In this document: positions 51,708 through 60,928 of the stretch, one piece after another
Position numbering within the stretch: the stretch's first letter is position 1
How the letters are laid out: every line of letters begins with the position of its first letter
Assembly: GCA_002162075.1 (NCBI GenBank)
Contig: CP021423.1
Span: 1,674,001 to 1,738,000 of the forward strand
Reading direction: 5' to 3'
Length of the DNA: 64,000 nt
Source of the DNA: Armatimonadetes bacterium Uphvl-Ar1
GTDB lineage: Bacteria > Armatimonadota > Fimbriimonadia > Fimbriimonadales > Fimbriimonadaceae
The notes under the pieces: model-generated
What the model saw: the letters and a program-made list of their open reading frames with translations, nothing else
The model's database searches: none
What the model was told of the DNA's origin: nothing
Position numbers and translations under genes: made by a program

Positions 51708-53404
51708 ATGTTTGCGAAACGATTTCTCGGTGCCACCCTACTCAGTTCCATTGCCGCCCTCTCGATGGCGTCCCTCACCATGACCACCAACGTCAGCGAC
51801 GGACAGTCTATCAAAGGCAACTTCAAATTCGATATCCGCGTGACCAGCAGCGTTCTCGTCTCAAACGTCGAATTCTATGTCGGCGATGACCTCAAAGAAA
51901 CCGACGACAGCACGCCATACAATTTCCAACTGGATACGATCAACGAAGCCGAAGGGCCAATCAAAGTCACCTTTGCCGCCTACAACACCAACGGCGAAAG
52001 CGTCAAAAAGTCTACAACCTGACCATTGACAACGGCATCGCCAAAGGCGTGGATTTCCATGTCGAAGAATCCACCAACTACACCCGAGACGGCAAATACA
52101 AAGAGGCCATCGACTCAGCCCGGATTGCCCTCAAAATTGACGGCACAAACGTCAAAGCCAAAATGGCAATGGCTCGCGCAAACTACGCATCCGGCACTTT
52201 CGATATCGCCCAAAAGTTCAGTGAAGACGTCCTCACCGCCGATCCAAGCAATGCAGATGCCAAGTCACTTCTGAGCGCAATTAGCCTCCGACGTGCCTTT
52301 TTTGCTGGCGGGAACAACCCCGCCGAACGAAACCAAACCGTCGCCAACGCCCTCAAAGCCGCCGCCGAAAACTACTCCAGTATCTCCAAGGCCGCCGCTG
52401 ATTCAACTCCGCTGACAACCGACCCCAAATCAATCGACGTTCATCTCAACGCTCACAGGTACGCCGCCGTCGCCGCACTTCTTCGCACCAACTGGGAAAA
52501 GAATATTGACAACCCTGTCCTGACCAACCGGTTTGTCTACGCCCTCACCATGGGTGGCCGGCTTGAAGAAGCATCCAGAACTCTCAGCACGGTCAAGCGC
52601 TACGGTTCACCCGATGCCTACACCTTCGCTCTCAATTCCATCGTGACCCAAATGCGCGGCGATACTGCGGGTTCAGAAGCTGCAGAGAAGGAAGTCATCC
52701 TGGAAGATCCGAGCGGTAACACTACTAAGTACACCCAGCTCTACCTCGCCCTCAACCGAGGCAACTTCGCCAGCATGACCGGGTACATCGCCGATCTCGA
52801 AAAGTCAAACCCCAACAGCATCGGGGTCAACTTCTATCGGAGCGCGACTCAATTCTTGAGCGGCAACTACAACAACGCGACCGAGCCTGCACAAAACGCT
52901 CTTCTTGCCGACCCGTCAAACACCACAATCCTCGTGGAGCGGGGCTACCAAATCCTCCAAGGAGTCTTCGCCCAAAGCCTCACCGGGAACGACCTCAACA
53001 ATCAAGTTGGATTAGCGATGGCTTATTTTGAAGCCGCGCTTGCCGCAAACCCTAGCTCAATCGAAGGACTCACCGCCGTCAGCACGGCCCATATGGTAAA
53101 AGGCGACTCGGCAAAAGCCCTCAGCTTCGCCCGCGCCGCCGTCGGAGCCGCCCCCGAATACGCCGGAGCCCACTTCGTGCTCGCCGGTGCTCTTCGACTC
53201 TCCCAAGTGGATGCCCTCAAGCAAGGCAACAATGCCCAAGCCACCGCATTCCGCGACCAAACCGAAGAAGCCCTGCGTACTGCCGGAATCCACGACTCAC
53301 GACTCAAAGGGCGATTCGCACCCGGAGCCGAACAAGCCTGGATTTATCTCTACCGCAACGGTCGGCTCCCCTTGATGCCCCTCCCTCCCGTCGATTCGTT
53401 CTAA
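51708..53404 (+). pseudogene. Exported TPR protein, split by a frameshift
   Basis: The ATG at 51708 begins a signal peptide (LGATLLSSIAALSMASLT) and an immunoglobulin-like beta domain (GNFKFDIRVTSSVLVSNVEF, PIKVTFAAYNTNGES). It ends at VKKSTT (52022). In another frame YNLTIDNGIAKGVDF follows at once and runs to 53404 with clear TPR pairs (GKYKEAIDSARIALKIDGTN; AMARANYASGTFDIAQKFSE). One missing A in the A5 run near 52011 would restore a single protein of about 565 residues. The product would be a periplasmic scaffold. Confidence 0.8.
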
Positions 53405-53427
53405 CCTGCGAATCACCTACGCAACAA

Positions 53428-53467
53428 AACCTCCGGATTTACCCCAAAGGGACCCCGGAGGTTTTTT
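53428..53467 (+). terminator. Rho-independent terminator after the TPR gene
   Basis: AACCTCCGG and CCGGAGGTT form a 9-bp stem around an 18-base loop, followed by TTTTT. It precedes the tRNA gene by 30 bases. Confidence 0.85.
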
Positions 53468-53496
53468 AACGCCAAAAGGCTATAATATCCATGCGT

Positions 53497-53572
53497 CGGG
53501 GCATGGCTCAGCTTGGTAGAGCGCTTCTCTGGGGGGAAGAGGTCGAGAGTTCGAATCTCTCTGCTCCGACCA
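53497..53572 (+). tRNA. tRNA-Pro (anticodon GGG), compact anticodon loop
   Basis: Cloverleaf of 76 bases with acceptor CGGGGCA/TGCTCCG, D-arm GCTC/GAGC, T-arm GAGAG/CTCTC with TTCGAAT, and CCA encoded. The anticodon stem pairs CTTCT with GGAAG, leaving only six loop bases (CTGGGG) rather than seven. The anticodon is GGG after T33. TATAAT lies 15 bases upstream. Confidence 0.85.
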
Positions 53573-53651
53573 TATCCTCTTATTAACGTCTCTCAGGTAA
53601 CCAACCATACGCGGTGGTACAGTTCTTGCCAACAATCAAGGTGAATCAAGG

Positions 53652-54539
53652 ATGAAACACATAATCAAAGTGATGAGGCCCAAACAGTGGGCCAAAAACC
53701 TCCTCGTATTCGCCGCCGTGATCTTCACCGGCAAACTCGCCGATCTCCCCTTCCTCACCGATACCCTCATCGCATTCGTCGCAATGTGTTTCATCAGTTC
53801 CGCAACCTATATCGTCAACGACATCGTTGACGCTCCCCGCGACCGACAACATCCCAAAAAGAAAGAACGCCCAATTGCATCCGGCAAGCTTTCTGTCCCG
53901 ATTGCCGCCACAATCGCCGCATTTCTAACGGTTTCTAGTTTCGCCCTCGCCTACATCGCCGGAACCTGGGGCTGTGTCACCATCATCGGCGTCTACATCC
54001 TCATTCAGGTTCTCTATAACCTCAAACTCAAGCACGTCGCCATTATTGACGTTTTTGCCATCGCCGCCGGATTCGTCCTCCGAGCTGCCCTCGGGGCTGA
54101 AGCAATCAATGTCCCTATGTCTGGCTGGATGTTTATCGTCACAGGCGTTCTCGCGCTCACCCTTGGGTTTGCAAAGCGGCGCAACGAATTCATCCTCATG
54201 GGCGAGGATCGCACCACCTCCCGCGCCGTCCTCAATGAATACAGCAAAGCCACCCTCGACATGCTCGTCCTCCTCTTCAGCGGGATGTCCTGCATGGCCT
54301 ACTGCATCTACACCATGGAATCCCAAACGGGCAAACAACATCCTGCCCTCGTTCTGACCGCCCCAATGGTTCTCTACGGCGTTGCCCGATACATTCAGCG
54401 CGTATTCAAAGATGATGAAGGCGGAGAACCCTCAGACCTCTTATTCAAAGACCCCCACATTCTCATCTCGGTCGTCCTCTTCATTATCGTCGCCGCATTC
54501 GCCATGACCACCGTCGCAACCGTCCCCATCATCGAATAA
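53652..54539 (+). CDS. UbiA-type decaprenyl-phosphate phosphoribosyltransferase-like protein
   Basis: 295 residues with eight to nine helices. The two Asp-rich motifs of UbiA prenyltransferases are present: NDIVDAPRDRQHPKKKERPI near residue 56, and a second site around RNEFILMGED near residue 176. The first motif (NDxxDxxxDxxHPxKxxRPI) matches the Rv3806c-like group that transfers phosphoribose to decaprenyl phosphate. Directly downstream are an SDR and a DprE1-like oxidase, the remaining steps of decaprenyl-phosphoryl-arabinose synthesis, which supports this reading. Confidence 0.8.
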   Translation: MKHIIKVMRPKQWAKNLLVFAAVIFTGKLADLPFLTDTLIAFVAMCFISSATYIVNDIVDAPRDRQHPKKKERPIASGKLSVPIAATIAAFLTVSSFALAYIAGTWGCVTIIGVYILIQVLYNLKLKHVAIIDVFAIAAGFVLRAALGAEAINVPMSGWMFIVTGVLALTLGFAKRRNEFILMGEDRTTSRAVLNEYSKATLDMLVLLFSGMSCMAYCIYTMESQTGKQHPALVLTAPMVLYGVARYIQRVFKDDEGGEPSDLLFKDPHILISVVLFIIVAAFAMTTVATVPIIE

Positions 54540-54541
54540 TC

Positions 54542-55273
54542 ATGCCCACAAAAGTCATCGGTCAAAAAGCCATCATCGTCGGCGCATCCAGCGGAATCGG
54601 AGCCGAACTCGCCCGACAAATCGCCGAAGGTGGAGGGCTCGTTGCCACCGTCGCACGCCGAACCGATCGTCTCCAACCCCTCGCCGATAAATATCCCGAA
54701 CGAGTGTTTCCCTTCACTCACGATGTCACCAATTACGCCGAAGCCCCCGAAGTATTCCAAAAATGCACCGACGCCCTCGGCGGACTCGATTTCATAATCT
54801 ATTGTTCTGGGGTCATGCCCGAAGTCGGCCCCCACGAATACAACACGGATAAAGATCTCTCTATGGTGGACGTCAATATCTCCGGAGCCGTCGCCTGGCT
54901 CAATGCCGCCGCAACCCGGATGGAATCAACTGGTCACGGCAGCATCATCGGCATCGGAAGCGTCGCCGGAGATCGGGGCCGATGTGCTCAACCCGTTTAC
55001 AACTCAAGCAAGGCCTTTCTCCACACCTATCTCGAAGCCCTCAGGAACCGCCTTGCCAAAAAAGGCGTTAAAGTGGTCACCATCAAACCCGGCCCAACCG
55101 AATCCGAAATGACTCAAGGCATGAAAGGAACAATGCCCGTCAAAGATGCCGCCGCAAAAATCATCAACCTCAAAGATCGCACCGGTGAGCACTACCTCAA
55201 AATCACCCACCGCATCGCCTTCTTCATCATCAAGCGCATCCCATCCCCCATTTTCCGAAAACTCAAAATCTAA
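54542..55273 (+). CDS. Short-chain dehydrogenase, DprE2-like
   Basis: 243 residues, two bases after the UbiA gene. Rossmann motif AIIVGASSGIGAELARQIAE, then the active residues Ser in GIGSVAGDRG and YxxxK in YNSSKAF. In mycobacteria DprE2 reduces the 2-keto intermediate made by DprE1. Placement between a DPPR-synthase-like gene and a DprE1-like gene suggests this role, although SDRs are widespread and sequence alone is not decisive. Confidence 0.75.
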   Translation: MPTKVIGQKAIIVGASSGIGAELARQIAEGGGLVATVARRTDRLQPLADKYPERVFPFTHDVTNYAEAPEVFQKCTDALGGLDFIIYCSGVMPEVGPHEYNTDKDLSMVDVNISGAVAWLNAAATRMESTGHGSIIGIGSVAGDRGRCAQPVYNSSKAFLHTYLEALRNRLAKKGVKVVTIKPGPTESEMTQGMKGTMPVKDAAAKIINLKDRTGEHYLKITHRIAFFIIKRIPSPIFRKLKI

Positions 55274-55279
55274 CCGCCC

Positions 55280-56692
55280 ATGCACCTTTCCCTCGACCGA
55301 CTCGCCAACGTCACCGGTTTCGGAATGACCGCCGGAGCCGACGGGTATCTCTACCGCCCCACCCAAGTCGAAGAATTCCACCAAATCCTTGCCCTCGCTC
55401 AACAGTCGGGGCGTCAAATTTCCCTCCGAGGTTCCGGCAGAAGTTACGGCGACGCGAATATCGGATCAGAATCAATCCTCCTCGACATCACACGATTCAA
55501 TCGAATCCTTGACTTTGATCCGACAACCGGTCTGATCAACTGTGAAGCTGGAGTCACTCTCGAACAACTCTGGCGTTACACTCTCGAATCCGGATTCTGG
55601 CCCCCCGTTGTCAGCGGAACGATGTTCCCCACTCTCGGTGGTGCCCTGGGAATGAATCTCCACGGAAAAAACGCATTCAAAGCCGGCCCCATCGGCAACC
55701 ATGTCACTGAAATCGAAGTCCTCTTCCCTAACGGAAATCAAGAGATTCTCACCCCCGAACAGCCTCTCTTCCACCAAGTCATCTCCACGGCGGGACTCCT
55801 CGGCATCATCCTCCGGGTCAAGCTCAAAATGAAGCGAATTTCCAGCGGCGATCTCCGAGTCCTCCCCATTTCCATCCCCAACTGGGACGGACAATTCCGC
55901 GTTTTTGAACAAGAACGAGAGCAAGCTGATTATATGGTCAGCTGGATCGACTGCTTTGGTCGGGGCAAATCCGCCGGCCGCGGTTTGTTCCACGCTGGAT
56001 ACTACACCGAAGACCCCAGCCCCAACCCAATCACGCTTCGACCCGAACACCAAGATTTGCCCGACACAATCCTCACCTACTTCCCAAAATCCATCGTCTG
56101 GCGCTTCCTCAAAAAGCTGAACAACCGCCCGGGAATGAACTTCGTTAACTGGGCGAAGTACACATCCAGCCGCATCCTCGGAAACGGACGCCCCCACCCC
56201 CAATCCCTCGTTGGATTCAGCTTTCTCCTCGATTACGTCCCCAATTGGCGACTCGCCTACGGCTCGTCCGGCTTCATTCAATACCAAACCTTCGTCCCCG
56301 CCGAACATGCGCCTCGAGTATTCGCCCGCCAACTCGAACTTCAACAAGCCACCAAGCTCGAGTCATTCCTTGGCGTCATGAAACGCCACATTCCGGACAA
56401 ATTCCTCTTCTCCCACGCCGTGGATGGCTATTCCCTCGCCCTTGATTTCAAAATCACCGAGCGCAATAAAGACGCCGTCTGGCGACTCGCCCATCAAATG
56501 AACGAACTCGTTCTCGAAGCCGGCGGTCGCTTCTACCTTGCCAAAGATTCCACCCTCACCCCAGAGCATTTCGCCCAGTCGATTGGGATGGACGCGCTTG
56601 AAACATACGCCAAGCTCAAAACAACCCTCGACCCCCAAGCCATCCTCACCTCCGACCTCGCAAAACGACTCCACCTCGATCCAAGAGCCTGA
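55280..56692 (+). CDS. FAD-dependent oxidase, DprE1-like
   Basis: 470 residues of the VAO/PCMH FAD-binding family. FAD region: ISLRGSGRSYGDANIGSESI (about 44-65), GVTLEQLWRYTLESGFWPPV and TLGGALGMNLHGKNAFKAGP. The His in NLHGKN matches the DprE1 HGKN motif. The substrate domain follows, ending in DALETYAKLKTTLDPQAILT. In mycobacteria DprE1 oxidises decaprenyl-phosphoryl-ribose. With the two upstream genes it makes a three-gene set with almost no spacing. Outside Actinobacteria such a set implies an arabinose-containing polymer or glycolipid. Confidence 0.8.
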   Translation: MHLSLDRLANVTGFGMTAGADGYLYRPTQVEEFHQILALAQQSGRQISLRGSGRSYGDANIGSESILLDITRFNRILDFDPTTGLINCEAGVTLEQLWRYTLESGFWPPVVSGTMFPTLGGALGMNLHGKNAFKAGPIGNHVTEIEVLFPNGNQEILTPEQPLFHQVISTAGLLGIILRVKLKMKRISSGDLRVLPISIPNWDGQFRVFEQEREQADYMVSWIDCFGRGKSAGRGLFHAGYYTEDPSPNPITLRPEHQDLPDTILTYFPKSIVWRFLKKLNNRPGMNFVNWAKYTSSRILGNGRPHPQSLVGFSFLLDYVPNWRLAYGSSGFIQYQTFVPAEHAPRVFARQLELQQATKLESFLGVMKRHIPDKFLFSHAVDGYSLALDFKITERNKDAVWRLAHQMNELVLEAGGRFYLAKDSTLTPEHFAQSIGMDALETYAKLKTTLDPQAILTSDLAKRLHLDPRA

Positions 56693-56693
56693 T

Positions 56694-56791
56694 CCCCCTC
56701 TCCGTGTAAATGGAGAGATAGTCAGACTCCCCCTCTCCGTGTAAATGGAGAGATTGTCAGACTCCCCCTCTCCGTTTTAATGGAGAGGGGG
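56694..56791. repeat. Three tandem 35-bp hairpin repeats
   Basis: Units at 56694-56728, 56729-56763 and 56764-56791 (partial), each beginning CCCCCTCTCC and containing CTCTCC...GGAGAG, a 6-bp hairpin with an 8-base loop. They fill most of the gap between the convergent dprE1-like and pyk genes and probably act as terminators. Confidence 0.8.
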
Positions 56792-56884
56792 CTAGGGGGA
56801 GAGGTCATTCAATGTTTATCAATGCCAATTGATTCTCTTAAGAACTCAACATCAAGCTCTATGTATTGAATCCAAAATCGAACC

Positions 56885-58269
56885 TTAAACCGTCAAAACC
56901 TGTATCAAGTTCGTATTCCCAGGCTGACCTACCGGAACCCCCGCCGTCACCACAACCTGATCCCCAATCCCAATCAACTTCCGCCGCAAAAACGCCGTAA
57001 CCGTCGCTCGAATCGCATCATCCGTATTCAGCGGCGGATCGACCACCAAAGCAAAAACGCCCCGCACAACGCACAACTGACGCTGAACCCGCTCCGACCA
57101 GCAAGCCACAAAAATCGGCTGATCCGGCCGATATTTACTCACCATACAGGGAGTCTTTCCACTCGCACTTGTGGTCAAAATCGCCTTGGCTTTGACTCCC
57201 CGGGCGATCGCCACCGCCGATTCCGCAACAACGTCCGTCGCAACCCCCGTCTTATTCTCGCCACCAGTATGAACCTTGACATGCGACTCCGTTGCCCGAG
57301 CAATACTCGCCATCGTCCGAACTGCTTCCAACGGATATTCCCCGCTCGCCGTCTCCCCGCTGAGCATCACCGCATCCGTCCCATCCAAAATCGCATTCGC
57401 AACGTCACTCGCTTCAGCCCGAGTGGGACGACTTGTTGTGATCATGCTCTCCAGCATCTGCGTCGCCGTAATCACCGGTACTGCCGCCCGATTACACCGC
57501 GCAATAATTTTCTTCTGCGCCGCCGGAACATCCTGAACCTCCATTTGCAAACCTAAATCCCCCGGGCAACCATGATCACATCGCTCAGTGAAATGATCGC
57601 ATCAATCTCCTTCAAAGCCTCCCGAGTTTCAATCTTCGCAACCAGCTTCACACTCGGGTCGAGCCGATCCACAATGTCGCGGAGTTCCCGCATGTCCGCC
57701 GCACTCCGAACATAACTCAAAGCAATATAGTCACAACCCGCCTCAATCGCCTGAGAAATATCTCCCAAATCCTTCGTCGTCAAAGCCGGAATATCAAAAG
57801 ACCGCCCAACAATTGTCACCCCTTGCTTGGTCTTCACCGTCCCCCCGGCAACAACTTTCGCCGTAAACCGTGTCCCCTCTCCACTCACCAATTTGAGTTC
57901 AACTTGCCCGTCTCCTAGCAAAATCCGATCCCCTTTCCGCATCGATGCAACCAACTCCGGTGACCCGACCGGAAGCTCCACTTCTTCTCCAAGCCCTATT
58001 GTTGTCGATGCCCCCGTGTCAAAAGTAATCGCCCCCCCTGCCAAAACTCCGAGCCGAGTTTTCGGCCCCTGCAAATCCGCCATGATTCCGATAGGAGCCA
58101 AGTCTGGGCTCTCCGCCTTAATCCACTCAATAAATTTGCGCTTCCCATCCCAGTCCCCATGTGAGCAGTTTAATCGGGCCAGATTCATACCTTCCTTGAT
58201 CAATCCCGCGACCATCTTCTGGCTTTCAACCGCCGGACCCAATGTACACACAATCTTCGTCTGCCGCAT
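56885..58269 (-). pseudogene. pyk: Pyruvate kinase, split by a frameshift
   Basis: From the ATG at 58269 (AAGGGAAAG upstream) the frame reads MRQTKIVCTLGPAVESQKM, NLARLNCSHGDW, IMADLQGPKTRLG and IALSYVRSAAD, and then stops at IMVARGI (57553). In the next frame [52 protein letters not shown] and [12 protein letters not shown] follow to 56885. Adding one G to the G5 run near 57558-57562 restores the standard VARGDLG motif. The enzyme converts phosphoenolpyruvate and ADP to pyruvate and ATP. A core gene broken at a homopolymer points to sequencing error. Confidence 0.9.
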
Positions 58270-58335
58270 TCTTTCCCTTACCTCAATATCGGGACGACCC
58301 AATGAATTCAAAAGGAGTCGAGGAAGTAAAAGAAC

Positions 58336-58899
58336 CTAAGCCGTTCGAACAAGCCGGTTCCAATACATCATTTCCACCCGGCTCAGACCCGCAAATCTAA
58401 AAATCGCCAAAAACCCCTTCCCCCGCGCATGGCAAACCGTTACATACCCTTCAGTCGTGATCCGGCGCTCATCTTCAATCACCGTAATCGCGAGCTTAGT
58501 CTGGGCCGGAATCGCCTCTGTTAGCTCAATCGCCATACCCCCCTCCCCACCGGCAACCGCAAATGTCTTCACCGTGCGGTAATTCAGCTTAAACTCAACC
58601 GGAACCTTAGCCAGAAAAATATTGAGATCAGTGTCAGTCGCATGCTCAACTACCGAACCAATCCCGTTCACACTCACCGTATCAGGCCGAAGAGCCGCCC
58701 CTACCTGCGCTGGGAAAAGAAGGTGACGATTAGCGGAAAACATTTCAACGATCAATTTGCCGTGCGGAGGAGCTGAATCCCGAAGCTCTAAATTGAAGAC
58801 CATTTCATCATCCACCACATTCAATAACTTAGCCGGAACAATCGCCCCGGTCTCGACAACCGTGAACCTTGCCCGCTTTCCCGTGAGTTTCTCCAGCAT
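58336..58899 (-). CDS. Hypothetical protein, possible PilZ-like beta-barrel
   Basis: 187 residues from the ATG at 58899, chosen for the GAGGGAGA just upstream. Beta-rich sequence with two similar halves (GKRARFTVVETGAIVPAKLL; GGEGGMAIELTEAIPAQTKL then YVTVCHARGKGFLAIFRF). The layout resembles proteins with a PilZ-type barrel, but the RxxxR and DxSxxG motifs for cyclic di-GMP are not visible. It lies upstream of pyk on the same strand, with 66 bases between. Confidence 0.45.
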   Translation of the reverse strand: MLEKLTGKRARFTVVETGAIVPAKLLNVVDDEMVFNLELRDSAPPHGKLIVEMFSANRHLLFPAQVGAALRPDTVSVNGIGSVVEHATDTDLNIFLAKVPVEFKLNYRTVKTFAVAGGEGGMAIELTEAIPAQTKLAITVIEDERRITTEGYVTVCHARGKGFLAIFRFAGLSRVEMMYWNRLVRTA

Positions 58900-59008
58900 T
58901 CTCCCTCTAACCGATTGAATCTTGCGCTCCAAATCGCAATATCTTTACCCCCAATGAGACGTGTGGCACCATCAAGAAGGTTTCGACCGTCTAAATTTTA
59001 GGTAACTC

Positions 59009-59518
59009 ATGAGACGATCTTTCGCCACTTTTGCACTTTTCTTGGCCATTGCCGCCATTCCCGCCATCGGGCAAGAAAACTCAACCCCTAACCCCCTCCA
59101 AGTCGTCTCATCCCTCAACGACAATCAAATCAGAGAAATCATCACCAGCGCCAAAATCCCAGGTCAAAAAATCACAATCCGCGAAGAACAAGATGCCGAA
59201 GGGCTTACCGCCTTTTACGTCTATGACGGTGAATCGATTCTCCTTGCCCTCTACCAATACACCGACCAACCCGCCGGACAAGTCACTAGCCTTGGACTGA
59301 ACGTCGGTAACCGAATCGCCCGAGGCGCAGACCTCCGCAAAATCAATGACTGGAACGCCCGCACCCGATACGTCAAAGCATATGTCGATTCAGAAGGCGA
59401 CGCCATGCTCAGCACCGACCTCCTCCTAAGCCCAGGTGTAACTCGACTCTCCATTCAAGAATGGATTCGGATGTTCGCCAAATTCTCTGGGGAGTTCACC
59501 GACTTTCTGAAAAAATAA
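59009..59518 (+). CDS. Exported YbjN-like protein
   Basis: 169 residues with a signal peptide (FATFALFLAIAAIPAIG). The body resembles the YbjN fold: TSAKIPGQKITIREEQDAEG, YVYDGESILLALYQYTD, VGNRIARGADLRKINDWNAR, YVKAYVDSEGDAMLSTDLLL. YbjN-type proteins have no known enzyme activity and may bind partner proteins. TAAATTTTAGG precedes the start region. It is followed by the DUF4434-like gene. Confidence 0.6.
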   Translation: MRRSFATFALFLAIAAIPAIGQENSTPNPLQVVSSLNDNQIREIITSAKIPGQKITIREEQDAEGLTAFYVYDGESILLALYQYTDQPAGQVTSLGLNVGNRIARGADLRKINDWNARTRYVKAYVDSEGDAMLSTDLLLSPGVTRLSIQEWIRMFAKFSGEFTDFLKK

Positions 59519-59543
59519 CCGGCCAACGGCTAAAATCCCGGCG

Positions 59544-60458
59544 ATGCTCAAAATCACCGGCACATTCCTCGATGAAATTACTCACGATATCCCCAGCCAA
59601 AACTGGGGAGAACGAGAATGGCGACGAGAATTTGCCCTCTACCAAAAAATCGGCATCGACACCGTCATCATTATCCGGGCCGGATACCAAAACAAGTGCA
59701 TCTTCCCCGCCCATTCTGTCCCCAACCTCCTCCCCCTCAAAGCTGATCTTGCACAAATGTTTCTCGACCTCGCCGGCGAGCACAACCGTCAACTCTTCTT
59801 CGGCACATTTGACAGCGGCTCCCACTGGTACCGACGATCCTATTGGAAAGAAGTCGATCTCAACAAAGCCTTTCTCGACGAAGTCGGGCAAAAATACGGC
59901 AACCACCCCGCCCTCGCCGGGTGGTACCTCTGCCACGAAACCAGCAAAAACGAAGCCCATATCATCGAACTCCACAATCAAATCGGTGCTCATTGCAAAT
60001 CAATCAAGGATGTACCCGTCCTCATCAGCCCCTTTCCTCAAGGAACCAAGCAATTTGCAACCGGAGACGCCTTCACCCTAGAGGAATCACTCGACCACTG
60101 GAACCGAATATTTGACGAAACCAAAGACGTCGTTGACATTTGCGCCTTTCAAGATGGTCAAATCCAATATCACGAACTCCCAGAATTCCTGAGAGGTGTG
60201 AAATCGATAGCCAACAATCACGGCATCACCACATGGTCAAATGTCGAGACGTTTGACCGCGACATGCCCATCAAATTCCCGCCCGCCGACTGGCGCTACC
60301 TTGAGCTCAAAATGGAAGCTGCTACCCAAACAGCAGAAAAAATTATCACGTTTGAGTTTGCCCACTTCATGTCCCCCTACTCCTGCTACCCGAGCGCGCA
60401 CAATCTGTTCCGACGGTACTGCGAAGCCCACAATCTCAATCATGAAGAACTCATCTAG
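59544..60458 (+). CDS. DUF4434-like (beta/alpha)8 protein
   Basis: 304 residues without a signal peptide. ITGTFLDEITHDIPSQNWGE, EFALYQKIGIDTVIII, HPALAGWYLCHETS, and later VVDICAFQDGQIQYHELPEF match the general course of DUF4434 glycosidase-like barrels, with acidic residues at strand ends (HET, QDG, NVETFD). It probably acts on sugars or glycans inside the cell, but the substrate is unknown. Confidence 0.65.
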   Translation: MLKITGTFLDEITHDIPSQNWGEREWRREFALYQKIGIDTVIIIRAGYQNKCIFPAHSVPNLLPLKADLAQMFLDLAGEHNRQLFFGTFDSGSHWYRRSYWKEVDLNKAFLDEVGQKYGNHPALAGWYLCHETSKNEAHIIELHNQIGAHCKSIKDVPVLISPFPQGTKQFATGDAFTLEESLDHWNRIFDETKDVVDICAFQDGQIQYHELPEFLRGVKSIANNHGITTWSNVETFDRDMPIKFPPADWRYLELKMEAATQTAEKIITFEFAHFMSPYSCYPSAHNLFRRYCEAHNLNHEELI

Positions 60459-60575
60459 ATTAAGCAGTAGGACCATAGAAAATTACGGAACCTTCAATAC
60501 TCAATTCCTGTAATGCTCTTCAACTGAAGCAATTCCTCCCGGGAAGATGATCAAGCGAACAGTTGGAGGCAAGAA

Positions 60576-60905
60576 ATGAAACCATTAAACAAAAGAGTTG
60601 CCGGATCTATCACGATCCTCGCTGCGCTTGCTCTCACCGCAATCGCATACTTCCCCCTCATCAACGATCAAACTCGAACCGCAAAACAGCTCACACCAAT
60701 GATTGAGATGCCTCCGGCGAACAACAATGCTTCGGCTATTGCTATCCAAGGAGATGAGGTTTTTGTACTACAAAATCAAAACCTTCTCAAAATTGATCGC
60801 AATACGTTAAAGGTTAAACAGTCCCAAGAACTAACCTCTAACAACCACATTCCCGTTCAACCTATCCAAAAGCCGGTTAGAGATGAAATTCGCACCGTGC
60901 GATAA
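60576..60905 (+). CDS. Hypothetical single-helix exported protein
   Basis: 109 residues; GGAGGC is eight bases before the ATG. An N-terminal helix (ITILAALALTAIAYFPLI) is followed by a short beta-like segment (ASAIAIQGDEVFVLQNQNLLK) resembling one blade of a propeller, and a basic tail. No family is recognised. It may be a remnant of a longer propeller protein, since only one blade is present. Confidence 0.5.
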   Translation: MKPLNKRVAGSITILAALALTAIAYFPLINDQTRTAKQLTPMIEMPPANNNASAIAIQGDEVFVLQNQNLLKIDRNTLKVKQSQELTSNNHIPVQPIQKPVRDEIRTVR

Positions 60906-60928
60906 ATTCACCAGGTAACCTGCCCGCA

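Noticed and set aside
55472-56347. 291-residue frame opposite the DprE1-like gene
   Set aside because: Glu/Gly/Val-rich shadow caused by the C-rich + strand; the opposite frame has FAD motifs.
56694-56791. Possible CRISPR array
   Set aside because: The units follow each other directly and the parts between the hairpins are the same, so there are no spacers; no cas gene is in the window.
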